64,000 nt of DNA from Litsea cubeba. Lineage: Eukaryota > Streptophyta > Magnoliopsida > Laurales > Lauraceae. The position numbers and the translations under genes were made by a program. The notes beneath the pieces were generated by a model. It saw nothing but the letters and a program-made list of their open reading frames with translations. It had not been told where the DNA came from and ran no database searches. This document shows positions 22,873 to 34,403 of this stretch, in pieces; the stretch's first letter is position 1, and every line of letters starts with the position of its first letter. The stretch lies in contig CM022948.1 of NCBI GenBank assembly GCA_012931725.1, positions 113,078,833 through 113,142,832 of the forward strand, in the 5' to 3' direction.

Positions 22873-25800
22873 ATGGAGAAATATGATGTTATTCCCATTA
22901 AATTCAATGGAAATAATTACATGGCTTGGTCATTTCACTTGACTGTTTGGTTATCTTGATGGGTCGATACCTAAACCTGCTACAACTGATACCAAAGCCT
23001 TAGCCACCTGGGCTAAAGAAAATGCTAAGGTTATCACTTGGATTCTTAATTCCATTGATCCTTCTCTTGCTATTGCTCTTCAAGCTTATGCTGCTGCCTG
23101 TGATATGTGGGGACATTTAAAGAATGTTTATCACCAAACCAATAAAGCTCGCAAATTTCAACTTGATAGTGAGATTGCGAAATTCAGTCAAGGTGATAAA
23201 ACAGTGCAAGAATACTACAATGGATTTCTCACATTATGGACAGAGAGGGATGCTATGATAATTCAGTCCGTATCTGTTGGGTTTCTGACTGAGGCTCTCA
23301 AATTACAAGAAGAAACTCACATTAGTCAGTTTCTTATGAACCTCAGATCCGAATTTGAATCTGTCCGTTCAGCCCTTATGAATAGAGAAGTCACAGCAAA
23401 TCTGGACACATGTTTCCAAGAAGTTCTTAGAGAAGAACTTCGCCTGAACTCTCAGCGTATCATCCTTGACGAACCAAAGGCTTCTCTTCAGGCTGAGACT
23501 GCTCTTCTTGCAACCCCCAATCAGAAGCCTACTCAATGCTATGAATGCAAAGGCTTTGGTCATCTCGCCAAGAACTGTCGGAAGAAATTGGTTTGCAGAT
23601 ATTGCAAACGCTCTGGTCATCTTATTGATGATTGTCGTAGTTTACAAAGGAAGAATGGACCCCAGCAGAAGCAACATCCTCCTACTGCGTCCAGACAACA
23701 TACTCCAGCTGCATTCCAAGTTCAAGCTCCTTTTCCCGACTCAGGCAGCACTTCTTCCGGGACTGTATCCATGACTCCAGCCCAGATTCAAGATCTGATT
23801 CAGAGCACAATCACTTCTGCATATGCATCTATGGGCATCTCTGGTGGTCGGTATCAATTTCCTTCTCCTATAGCATATCCTGTGTTTCATTCATCTGCTT
23901 ACCTTTCTTCACCTATTACATCTTCCACCTGGTTTTTAGATTCAGGAGCCTCCAATCACATGACATCTGTCGAGCATAGCTTTACAGATTCTAACCCTTA
24001 TCTTGGAAAAGAGAAAATAACCACTGCTAATGGTGATCAACTTCTCATTTCGGGAGTTGGTAACATTACCTTGTCCAGTGTTTCTGGCCAGTCCTTCACA
24101 CTTTCAAATGTTTACTTTGTTCCTCAATTATCAGCCAATCTTCTTTCTGTAGGTCAACTTATCGATGATGGCTATCTTGTTCACTTTTCTTCCTCTGGTT
24201 GTGTTATACAGGGGCGACAAACTGGGAAGGTGATCGCGACGGGGAGTAAATATGGGCGCCTGTTCTTGCTGGATATTGGACAACATTCTTTTTTTGCTTC
24301 TTATTCTGATTTCAAACAATTGTGGACTGTTTGGCATAAACGTCTTGGTCATGTCAACAATGCAAATTTGCTTTCCTTGTTTAAATTTGGTGATTTGGAT
24401 TCTAAGTTTGATAATAAAATGATATCTTCTTTCTCTCAATCCAAGTGTGAAACTTGTTGTTTAAGTAAAAGTCATATTTTGCCTTTTCCTGTTCATAATA
24501 CTCGTGCTTTAGCAGCATTTGATATCATTCATTCAGATGTTTGGGGAATTGCTCCTACCTTGAGTAGGACAGGATTTAAATACTATGTGACTTTTATTGA
24601 TGATCATTCTCGTTATACTTGGATTTACTTTATGCGCATGAAATCTGAAGTCTTCTCCATTTTTCAAAAATTCTATAACATGGTCCAAACCCAATTTCAG
24701 AGAGCTATCAAAATTGTTAGATCAGATTCCGGTGGTGAATACATGTCTCGTGAATTCTCTGCCTTTATGTCTAATAAAGGAATTATTCACCAAAAATCGT
24801 GTCCACATACTCCTCAGCAAAATGGGATTGCGGAACGCAAAGAACAGATATATTCTTGAAACTGTTCGTACTTTGTTGATTGCATCTTTAGTTCCTCCAA
24901 AATTTTGGTGTGATGCTGCACAGACTGCTGTGTATCTTATCAACCGTCTTCCTAGCACTGTTCTAGGCAAGACTACTCCTTACGGAGTTCTCTTTGGTAA
25001 AAACCCTTCATACTCTCACTTACGTGTTTTTGGTTGCTTGTGTTTCGTTCATCTTCCTCCTAATGAACGCACAAAATTATCTCCACAGGCTGCTAAATGC
25101 ATTTTTTTGGGTTACAGTCCTGAACATAAAGGATTTTTATGTTATGATCAGTTGGAAAAACGCATGCGCATATCTCGAAATGTTGTTTTCTTGGAACATA
25201 TTCCATTCTTTTCTTTACATTTGGATCATCATCCTCTTGCTGTATCCTATCTGCCACAATTCTCAGAATCTCCTTCTTCATCACCTCCTCTTAAAGTTTA
25301 TGTCCGGCGGAACAAGGTCCCTCTTCTGGCAACTCCCTCTCCTGATCCTCTCCCACTGCCGCCTACTGAGTTTTCAGGTAATAACACTTCTTCTGATAGC
25401 ACCATCTCTTTGCGACGCTCTAGTCGTCCTTCTGTTGCTCCTAACCGCTATGGCTTTCCTGCCCTTTTTACTTCCTTAGATAGCACTCCCATACCCACTT
25501 CCTATTCACAGGCCTCCAAGATTGCTTACTGGCAGGATGCTATGACTGAGGAATTAGTTGCTCTTGAAGCCAACCAAACATGGGACTTGGTCCCGGCTCC
25601 AGATGGCGCTTCTATAATTGGCAGCAAATGGATATACTCTATCAAAGTACACTCTGATGGGAGTCTTGATCGCTACAAAGCCCGATTGGTTGCACAGGGT
25701 TATAAGCAGGAATATGGAATTGACTATGAGGAAACATTTGCTCCAGTGGCGAAAATGACCACAGTTCGTACTCTTCTTTGTGTCGCGGCAGCCCGCAATT

Positions 25801-26996
25801 GGCCTCTTTGGCAAATGGACGTCAAGAATGCTTTTTTACATGGGGACTTGCGAGAGACTGTTTATTTAAAACCTCCTCCAGGTTATGCTTGTCCTCCAAA
25901 GCATGTGTGCAAATTGAAGAAAGCTCTTTATGGACTTAAACAACCTCCCAGGGCTTGGTTCGATAAGTTCTGGGCAGGCCGGATTTCGTCAAAGTCACTC
26001 TGATAGTTCCCTCTTTCTGCGATGGACATCGAAGGGCTACACATTCCTCTTAGTCTATGTTGATGATATGATCATCAGTGGTAATGATAATGCAGGCATT
26101 ACTGATCTCAAACACCACCTTACTCGCCACTTCAGAATGAAGGATCTTGGTCCTCTCACCTACTTTCTGGGGCTTGAGTTTATGCGTAACAAATCAGGTA
26201 TTAGGGTTCTTCAGCGCAAATATGCGACAGATTTGATCACATCGGCCAGGCTTGATGATGCTCTCCCTTTTGATACGCCTCTTGAATTGAACACCAAAAT
26301 CAGTTCCGATGATGGCACTCCCCTGGATGATCCTTCTATTTTCCGGCGAATAGTTGGGCTCGGCCGGATATTTCTCATGCAGTTCATACGGTTAGTCAGT
26401 TTGTTAGCAATCCCCACAAACCGCATCTTGCTGCTGCATTACGCATTCTCCGCTATGTGAAAGGGACTCTTCATCATGGTCTTTTCTTCTCTTCTGATAA
26501 TTCTCTGCAATTATCAGCTTATGCGGATGCTGACTGGGCTGGCTGTCCTGATTCTCGGAGGTCTACCACTGGCTGGTGTATGTTTCTTGGCAAATCTTTG
26601 ATTTCTTGGAAGTGCAAGAAGCAAACCACTGTCTCCAAGTCTTCTGCTGAGGCAGAATATCGAGCGATGTCATCTGCCAGTGCTGAAATTATCTGGCTTC
26701 GTCGCCTTATGTGTGAATTGGGTATTCCTGTTGGTAGTTCTACACCTCTCCATGGAGATAATACCAGTGCTACCCGAATTGCTAACAATCCCGTATTCCA
26801 TGAAAGAACAAAGCACATTGAGATTGACTGTCACTTCATCCGTCAACATGTCGTTACTGAGAAGATCTCTCTGCCTCATGTGTCTTCTTTTAACCAGTTG
26901 GCGGATATCTTCACCAAAGCACTTCCCAAACATCGTCATCATGATCTAACTACCAAATTGATGTTTTCAATCTTACCACATCAATTTGAGGGGGAG
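22873..26996 (+). pseudogene. Copia-1 gag-pol polyprotein remnant
   Basis: Starts MEKYDVIPIKF. In order: gag; two zinc knuckles (CYECKGFGHLAKNC and CRYCKRSGHLIDDC); protease WFLDSGASNHM; integrase (HKRLGH, HSDVWG, DDHSRYTWIYF, SDSGGEYM, TPQQNGIAERK); RT (QMDVKNAFLHGDL, YVDDM); RNase H (SAYADADWAG, SSAEAEYRAMS); and the end LPHQFEGECRR, whose stop lies within the first bases of the LTR. Breaks seen by comparison with Copia-2: a short gag deletion near 22943, one extra base near 24843, a disruption near 25970 and a deletion near 26355. It cannot make a full polyprotein. Confidence 0.92.
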
Positions 26997-27312
26997 TGTA
27001 GAAGATAACAGGCCCTTGTAGAAGATAACAGGCCCGGCTCGGCCCATGTACAAAGTCCACGCATGGGATATACTCAAATCTGTATAGGATAGGATTTACT
27101 CCCTAATTTCTCTCCTTCTATGTATAGGATATAATTGATTCTTTCCATTCTTTTGTTATTCTGATTTGTATCTAATTTGTAATCTTTACTTAATTAGAGC
27201 CTTGATTAAGGCATCGCATCAATATATATTGAACTGTCGATGCTCTGTAAAAAGCACGACCTTCTCCCACATTGTCTGTGCTTCTTCTTCTTCTCTTCCA
27301 CATAATCTGACA
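26997..27312 (+). repeat. Copia-1 3' LTR
   Basis: 316 bp, preceded by the polypurine tract GAGGGGGAG (26988-26996). Identical to the 5' LTR apart from one spotted base (GCATCGCATC versus GCATCACATC). Confidence 0.92.
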
Positions 27313-30300
27313 ATATATACCACCATTAACTGAACCTTTGTTAACCCCTCCTTTTAGAAAGCAGTGATAATGTGGTGTTTGAGATTTTTTTCTACGAATC
27401 TTAGTTTGTTTAATAATATAAGCAGAATGGTTATGAGGTGCGCCTGGTGCGCATCTTGGGCATTGGGGTAGGGCCGGCCTGGCCCGTGTGTGGGATACGA
27501 GCTAGGAGTCTCAGTCTATTATCAGCTTACCAAAAGGCTAATAATGGCAAGAATACAATAATCTTAGATAATGAATGAAAGGTCACACCATGTATCTTTT
27601 CAGACAAATAATATTAATGAGATCTTGGACTTGCTCCCTTTCTTGGTGTTGATGCTTAGGTAATGCTTTGGATGCCTTAGTAGGGTTGGATGGCCTTATT
27701 CGTTCATGTGGCATGCTAAACCCATTCAGTTTAGTCTTGATATCGAATTTGAATTTCTCTCCGTCTATTTGTAATTCATTACTCATTGAACATGTTGGTT
27801 TTGTAAAATTCACATCCATAATTTTTGTGAGTCTTTATTGGTTCGGCTGTTATTGGAGTATGGAAATTCTTAAGGCTAAAAGTGCCTTTTCATGTGTTCT
27901 AAAACTCCGAATTCTTGCATCAATGAGAGTATTTACAATGCACAAGGTACAAGATGTCACATTATGTCAGAAACTCCCAACAAGCCCAAATCCTTATGAG
28001 AAATGCCTTTAACCAATTGGGCCTTTAATCCTATGAGATGAGAAAGGTCGCCCATTTACTATTCTTGTTCTTGCCAGGTTAGAAAGCCTGCCAATTTATT
28101 GTGTTTGGCCTGACACTGTCAAATCCGCCATCAACGAACCCGGCGATTGTAGCACTAATGGTCTACCCGTTCAAACCCACTTCTCATGTAGAATGCCTTC
28201 TCTCTCATCTTCGTCAACTTCATTATATCTGTGGTTGTGTCATTCCGAGTTCGGATAAGTCCCAAAGGCCAGAGGCATCATCCTTAAAAGAATGCGACTA
28301 TTCTCACCACTTCTGTCTTCTGTCCCTTCTTCTCTCACAAAACTCTTGGCCCTCAAAGCCAACCTCTCCATCCCCATCCATAAACTGCCCAGCAAACCAC
28401 ATCACACCTGCAACTTCATCTTCTTCTATTCTTTCTTTGTTTATCATCCTATATCATCATCACACATCATCTTCATCTCAGCAAACTTTCTCCATGCCTC
28501 TCGTCATCCACTTGTGCCAACCTCACCAATCACCCATCTTCATCTCCCCACACGGCTTCACCACTCCCCAACTCAAACCCACAAACCAACCAAACAACTT
28601 GCACACCATCACGGTCCCGGAATCGAGCCTAGCCGACTTGCCACAAACACACATTACCACTCAACCACCTCTCCATTTCAAGCCATCTACCTTGCGGTCC
28701 AACTACTTGAAATCAACTTACGTTAACCTATCTCCCATCTCATCCATTTATCCTCATAACCAAACACGTCTCTGAGCCCACCTTGAGAAACAATAAAACA
28801 GGATCGCTAAAAGTTTCAGGCATTCACTGTATTTTTGCACAGTGACGACCTTGAGATTGCTTTATATTTATAAAATAGCAAAGAGTTCTGAGCTCCCATA
28901 CATGAAGGACAATCTGTTTTCAGAGAGTACTAGACTCCCATACATGGACAGAAGACTTGACTGAACAGAATTCAAATGACTATTACATAGTTTTGCCATC
29001 TCCCCTTGTTTCACTAGGCTCTTTCTAGCACACCCTGTAATATGGCAACTGAAATTTACTTGACTTGGTCTCCTTCTGTAGTTGTGTAGGTGGGTCAACA
29101 TGGAGGTTATCCCCCTAACCAAACAAGTCCATTTTTTTGGTAGAAACCAAATGCGTGTTAAAGCTCTCAACCAAATTCTTATGAAACCTCTATGAAACAC
29201 ATCTAAACCAACCCAAAACATGTACTCATTTCCTCCCTCACCCATGCCCTTCTACTCGATCACCAAAGCCCACTTAGCACATAGCACCCACCTCTTATCA
29301 CCTCCACTCACAACAACACAAACATGTACGCACATACACATAGCCAAACCCGGCTTACCATCACCTTTCCGGTCACTCACACCCACATTCCATCTCATCA
29401 CCCTCACCCATCCTCTCTCTCTCTCTCTCTCACCCAGCCATCTCACCACTCTCGCACTCACCCTCACCCTCACCACTCATTATTCTCTCCATCACCCATC
29501 TTCTTCTTTGTATCTCTCGTCTCCATCTTTTTCCATCATGTATCCTTTTCTCTGTCACACCCATTCCACCTTCCTCCCGCCACTCATCTCTCGGCCTACA
29601 TCTCATCCAATACATCATCTCTATCTTTTCTCTCCACCATCTTCTATTGGAAAGAAACAAGTTAATGTAGACCGATCTGTGGTTCAGTTGAAACAAAGGC
29701 TAAAGGGCATTTTTGGAAATTTTGAAGAAAATTGACAAAAGTCCCCAAATGAAGGGTGATTTGGCCGGATGTCCTGTTTTGAAAGATTTTTGGAAAACTT
29801 AAGGCCATTTTTTAAATGTGTCTTTTATTTTGTCCTATTTTGAAAAGTCCAAAAGGTAAAGCCCTTTTTTGAAATTTTCCCCATTTATAATGCCTTACAG
29901 TAAGGTTATAAAAAGAGATAAAGTTATTTTGTTATTTTTTTTTTCAGAATGGCAAAAATCAGGGGTGGACCCACGTTGTGGATACCGGATGGGGAGAAAA
30001 CCTCTCCTTTGATACTATTCAACATCTCATCCCCAAATCATTGAAGGCTCCAGTCTAGACCAAAACCCTTCCCCTCCTGCACGACCAAACGAGATTGAAG
30101 TGGCCGGTCAGGCTTCCTCTCCGGTAGCTGTAGCAACGTCGACGCCTTCTCATCATCCGGCCAACCATCTCTTTCTCTTTCTCTTTCTTTATCTCTGGAA
30201 AAAACCCTAAAATCTCTGCAACATGGAAAGCCCCCAAATCGCAGCAGCCAGCAGTGTCGTCGTTGAATCCCTCTCTCCTTCCGGATTCCGGCCAACTGTC

Positions 30301-30372
30301 TTTGGCACTTTCTCTCTATGACAGAAAACTGCCAAATTTTTGCTCTAGCCATCTCTGTCTGGCAGAAACCCC
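27313..30372. other. Intergenic, pyrimidine-rich, no recognised gene
   Basis: Continues the target sequence of Copia-1. From about 28280 to 29640 the plus strand is strongly C/T/A-rich with few G, including a TC run near 29416-29434 and CACCCTCACC repeats near 29450. The long open frames here (224, 171 and 144 codons) follow from that bias and match no family I know. 29740-29890 is a T- and A-rich stretch typical of decayed transposon DNA. 30040-30372 resembles a 5' leader (CT-rich, many short ORFs). Confidence 0.5.
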
Positions 30373-31437
30373 TAACTTTCTTCAATTGTTGGCCATCTCT
30401 CTCTGACTATCTTCCTTCCAGAAAAGAGGGAGCTTACCTTTGCTCAAATGCTTTTTTTTTTGGTGAATTCTTTTTTATTGCAGTTGAACTTTATATTTAT
30501 TTTATGATATGAGTGGGTTGGTTGCTTTTTCTTTTATTGGGTTTGCATTTTATTGAGATTTGAGCTTTTTTTTATATATCATTCTGCCTAATTGGGTTGA
30601 TTCCTCAAAATACAACAATAGCCATTACTTTTCTCTAAATTGGTTTGATTCCTCCCCATTTGGTCTTTTTTTTCTACTACTATCATCTTTCAATTACTGC
30701 TTACTGTTGTTAGCTTATTGTTATTATACATGGATATCTTTAAAATGATTATCATTTAATTCTGGTTTGATAAACACTTCAAAGAAGATAGTTTGTATTA
30801 GTTGGGTACCAATATGAACATGAACATTCTCCATCATTGTTATGATTATTACCTTGGACTAATTCTCTGTCTTTGCTATCATACAGAAAGTTGTTATAAT
30901 TTGCCCAGGCAGAAGGAACTTTCTTGTAAACTAGAATCCACAAGGGCTTTTTCCTTTTAGGCTGGTACATTCAGCATTTTATCATTTTTGAACAATATCA
31001 TATTATTTTTAAACCTCTTAGTAGTTCATCGTGTTGATAATTCCTTCTTTATTGCATCATTACAACTTACCTAATAAGTTTTGCAGTAATGTCAATGCCT
31101 TCCTACTCAATGATTTAGCACTTCTTCCGAATATCAATTCTAAGAAATTCTGTTGGATTTGGAATTCATGTCTGAATTTCTCTAAATTCATGTTTGGAGT
31201 TTAAATTCTCCAAATGGTATGAAATTTCAAATCCACATGTCTCATCCAGCTTTGACTTATATGTTTCACTTAAGTTATGTGTTCCAACTTAATTAAGGGT
31301 TTTTTTAGGCCGACGTCGATTGTGATGAAATTTTATTTATCTTTCAATCTGATGTGAAAATTTAAAATTATTACAAAAGAAAATAAACTCCTAACCAATA
31401 ACCTACCTTCTCCTGCTAAGTTTTGTGTATTTTCCAG

Positions 31438-32130
31438 GACAGAGAAATTGGACTAGGTCGAAATGGAGAACTGCGATTTCCCTACCTTGTGAACAGGTGT
31501 TGGGATAGTCTTTCAGTAGCCAAATCTGATTTTGCATGTTTTGACTGTGTAAGTTAATCTCCTCCCTTATCTAAAACTTCTCTTAGTTAAACCCAGCTGC
31601 CGTCCTGATATTTTATTTGTAATTTCGGCACATTCTCAAAGGAACAAATAGGAGAGAAGTCCTAAGTTCTTTGGACAAGAAAGATCCCCAAGCAAGGGAG
31701 CTCTTTTTGAAATGGTATTCAAAGGCCCTAATAGTGCATGGGGACAAGGTGCTGGAACAGTTCATGCTACTCTTTTCAAGATCTTCGGTGAATATTACCG
31801 GGAGACTCGCACCGATGTACTGGGGATCTTATATAGTGAAATAATGTAAGTTAATAGCTGGATATGTAGGTTATATTGGTATAATGGAGATGATCAGTAA
31901 GAATGAATGTGGAATATGTGTTCCATGTTTCGATGTTATGTCAGCGGGGTTAAGAAGGTCTTAGCAGCCGCTCGAGAGTTCCAAGTCCCCATTGTGGGTG
32001 AAAACTCTGATAGTACATATGATAAAAAATTATTCAAACAGATAATCACAACCACAAAACTATGCAGGGGCCGACATTCAGAAACCATTTTCATTGAACC
32101 TTGCGGCGGATGAACAGTTCCATTACAGCT
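31438..32130 (+). pseudogene. Beta-amylase (GH14) gene fragment, forward arm
   Basis: Beta-amylase removes maltose from starch chains; some plant members are catalytically inactive regulators. Block 1 (31438-31550), DREIGLGRNGELRFPYL, matches the family word for the region around IG-GP-GELRYPSY. After an intron-like gap, block 2 (from about 31683) reads ARELFLKWYSKALIVHGDKVL, then (frame changes) GRLAPMYWGSYIVK, GVKKVLAAAREFQVPIVGENSDSTYD and KLFKQIITTTKLC. This is the order of the C-terminal half of GH14 proteins (LAGENA-YD replaced by VGENSDSTYD). Frames shift several times. The N-terminal half is missing. It is a pseudogene fragment. Confidence 0.7.
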
Positions 32131-32304
32131 GAGATTTACTCATGACATTCTACCATTTTGTAGAACGCACGACTCAATCCAGAGATTAGTTGTTTTTGAA
32201 GTACTGTGATAGTTTTTTTAAGTGTGAAGTGGTACAGTACTTCAAAACAACTAATCTCTGGATTGAGTCGTGCTTTCTACAAAATGTTAGAATGTCATGA
32301 GTAA

Positions 32305-32765
32305 ATCTCAGCTGTAATGGAACTGTTCATCCACTGCAAGGTTCAATGAAAATGGTTTCTGAATGTCGGCCCGGCATAGTTTTGTGGTTGTGATTATCTG
32401 TTTGAATAATTTTTGATCATATGTACTATCAGAGTTTTCACCCGCAATGGGGACTTGGAACTCTCGAGCGGCTGCTAAGACCTTCTTAACCCCGCTGACA
32501 TTCTCTTTAACATCGAAACATGGAACACATATTCTACATTCATTCTTACTGATCATCTCCATTATACCAATATAACATAAATATCCAGTGATTAATTCAC
32601 AATCTTTCACTATGTAAGATCCGTAGTACATCGGTGCGAGTCTCCCGGTAATATTAACCGAAGATCTTGAAAAGAGTAGCATGGCCTGTTGCATTGCAGC
32701 ACCTTGTCCCCATGCACTATTAGGGCCTTTGAATACCATTTCAAAGAGAGCTCCCTTGCTTGGGG
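32305..32765 (-). pseudogene. Beta-amylase fragment, inverted arm
   Basis: Reverse copy of the 31683-32130 block. It has a longer open run than the forward arm: NITGRLAPMYYGSYIVKDCE, ELITGYLCYIGIMEMI, CRICVPCFDVKENVSGVKK, AAAREFQVPIAGENSDS and DEQFHYS. It ends short of the catalytic N-terminal half and has no start of its own. Only the inverted pairing is notable. Confidence 0.7.
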
Positions 32766-32874
32766 ATCTTTCTTAAGCTCCCTCTTTTCTGGAAGGAAGA
32801 TAGTCAGAGAGAGATGGCCAACAATTGAAGAAAGTTAAGGTGTCTGCAGTCAACAATGGATGGATGCACCGGTC

Positions 32875-34403
32875 CATGAGTTATTGTCACGGACAGAGAG
32901 TTGGCTTCGATGAATGCGTCTGCCAAGGTATTTCCTGATGCTAAGAAATTACTCTGTAGGTGGTACATTTATAGGAGTATTTCGATCAAGTGCAGACCAT
33001 CAATAACAGACAACAAATCTTGGAATGCATTATACAAAATGTGGAATAAGTTGCTGGAATCTGAAACTGAGAATTAGGGCTGTCAAAATTAACCTTGAAA
33101 ACCGAACCGCCCGGCCAAACCGATCATTTGGCCGGTTTATACATTTTTTTTAAACAAATCGACCGAACGTTTTTTGTAAGTTTTTTTTTTTTCAACAGTC
33201 GGTTTTTATAATTATGTAGAAAATGTTTGGTTAAAACCGAACCGACCGAACAAAGTATTTGGATGCATTAGATTTCCGAGCTAGGCACTAGGAGTCTACG
33301 ATCAATATATTGCCGGCTGACGGCTGACTCCATTTTCAAAGGCGCTAATTATCAATCAAAGTGAAATGGTTGGAGAGTCTTTTTTTTTTCATTTAAAAAT
33401 GTTTATCTGCATGTGCACATTGCAATCACTAACATAACATAATGTGCCCAGGTCATAAGCCAAAAAGGAATATGCACATATATATAAGTACACTCTCACT
33501 GAGAGAGAGAGAGCGCACAAATTATTTTGTATTTGACACTATTGTCAGTTATTAAGAGAGAGCACAAATTAGGCCCAGCCCATTAACCGAAGACCGACCG
33601 AACCGAAATGTCGGTTTCCAATGTCCAGTATATTTACTTTGGTCGGTTTTGGTTATTGCAAAATTGTAAAATCGAAAGTTTCAGCCCGGGTGTCATATGT
33701 TGTAAAACCGTCCGAAAACAGACCGATTACAGCCCTACTGAGTATGCGTATGTGTGTAAATTGGCGGACCTTGAGGTAGTGTTACAAAACTTTCCAGGTA
33801 TGATTAATTATCTTAAGGATGTATGGTCGACTCCGTATAAGGAGATGTTTCTATCTGCTTGGACCGACAGATATCTGCATTTTGGAAACCAGACAACTAA
33901 TAGAGTCGAGAGCCAGTATGCGAAGTTGAAACAATACTTGGAGTCATCACAGTCAGATTTGGAAACATCGCTGTTGTTTATTCACCAAGTCATCCAATCA
34001 CATGACATAGCTATCAAAGTGAGTATTGAGCAAAGCAAAACTATCGTCCAACTTCGATTCAATATACCTCACTTCCAAGAATTATGTGGTTTCGTTTCAA
34101 GCCTTCAAGCCACGCATTGCATCTGATTTTGAAGGAATTTGAATGGTCTAAGGATGTTGGAGAACTTTCCTACAAATGCGGATGTCGACTTCATATGAGC
34201 TACTGATTGCCATGTGCGCACGAGCAAGTAATATATTTGAACGATGGTCGACCCATACCAATTGATTCCATAGGTAAATTTTGGAGAAAACTTGACTTAT
34301 CACCTTGTGAGTCTCTTCAAGTCGATGACATTGATTGTGACGTCGAGCTACAAGTGTTCACGGAACAGTTTAAGCAGCAAACAAGGCATGGTAAATTCAG
34401 TCT
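32875..34403 (+). pseudogene. MULE/FAR1-like transposase, C-terminal half
   Basis: Reads VIVTDRELASMNA, then VFPDAKKLLCRWYI, typical of the MULE transposase core. After the MITE it continues YLKDVWSTPYKEMFLSAWTDRY, TNRVESQYAKLKQYL, LRFNIPHFQELCGF and a SWIM zinc finger YKCGCRLHMSY-stop-LPCAHEQV (about 34167-34225). An in-frame TGA near 34204 and frame changes kill it. The SWIM cysteines and histidine are kept. Family assignment is from motifs. FAR1/FHY3 light-signalling factors derive from such transposases; this copy lies with transposon baggage rather than as a host gene. Confidence 0.75.
33067..33745. mobile_element. hAT-type MITE inserted in the MULE
   Basis: The element is 33075-33737 (663 bp), with ends TAGGGCTGT and ACAGCCCTA forming a short inverted repeat. 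Flanking 8-bp words CTGAGAAT (33067-33074) and CTGAGTAT (33738-33745) match at 7 of 8, the target-duplication size of hAT elements. Removing it restores the transposase frame. Inside are many CCGAACCGACCG-type words and a GA run. No protein is encoded. Confidence 0.8.

Larger units (their letters stand above)
21397..27312 (+). mobile_element. Complete Ty1/copia element Copia-1 (coding-defective)
   Basis: Two 316-bp LTRs (TG...CA) enclose a primer-binding site, a long leader, a gag-pol remnant and a polypurine tract. The 5-bp target duplication ATATA lies at 21392-21396 and 27313-27317. The gene order protease, integrase, RT, RNase H identifies copia. The LTRs look almost identical (one substitution spotted), so insertion was recent, although the coding region carries several lesions. 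Confidence 0.93.
30373..32838. repeat. Long inverted repeat carrying beta-amylase sequence
   Basis: Left arm 31677-32207 is repeated in reverse at 32234-32774 with only a 26-base spacer. The outer block 30373-30435 is repeated in reverse at 32775-32838. In the right arm these two blocks are joined directly, so about 1.24 kb (30436-31676) is missing there. The edges of that gap are not GT-AG on either strand, so this is a deletion rather than splicing. A transcript across the centre would fold into a hairpin with about 530-bp arms. Arm differences by eye are a few percent. Confidence 0.85.

Noticed and set aside
26519..26942. Minus-strand ORFs opposite Copia-1 RNase H
   Set aside because: Antisense shadows that recur at the equivalent place in Copia-2 and Copia-3.
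28101..28775. 224-codon plus-strand ORF and its overlapping 144-codon partner
   Set aside because: The region is strongly C/T/A-biased with few G, which removes stops in several frames at once. The translation is Ser/Pro/His/Thr-rich with no family motif.
29220..29735. 171-codon ORF with CACCCTCACC and TC repeats
   Set aside because: Low-complexity pyrimidine repeat open in more than one frame. No protein family recognised.
30436..31676. Beta-amylase right arm as a spliced retrocopy of the left arm
   Set aside because: The missing 1.24 kb does not start and end with GT-AG on either strand, so deletion is more likely than splicing.
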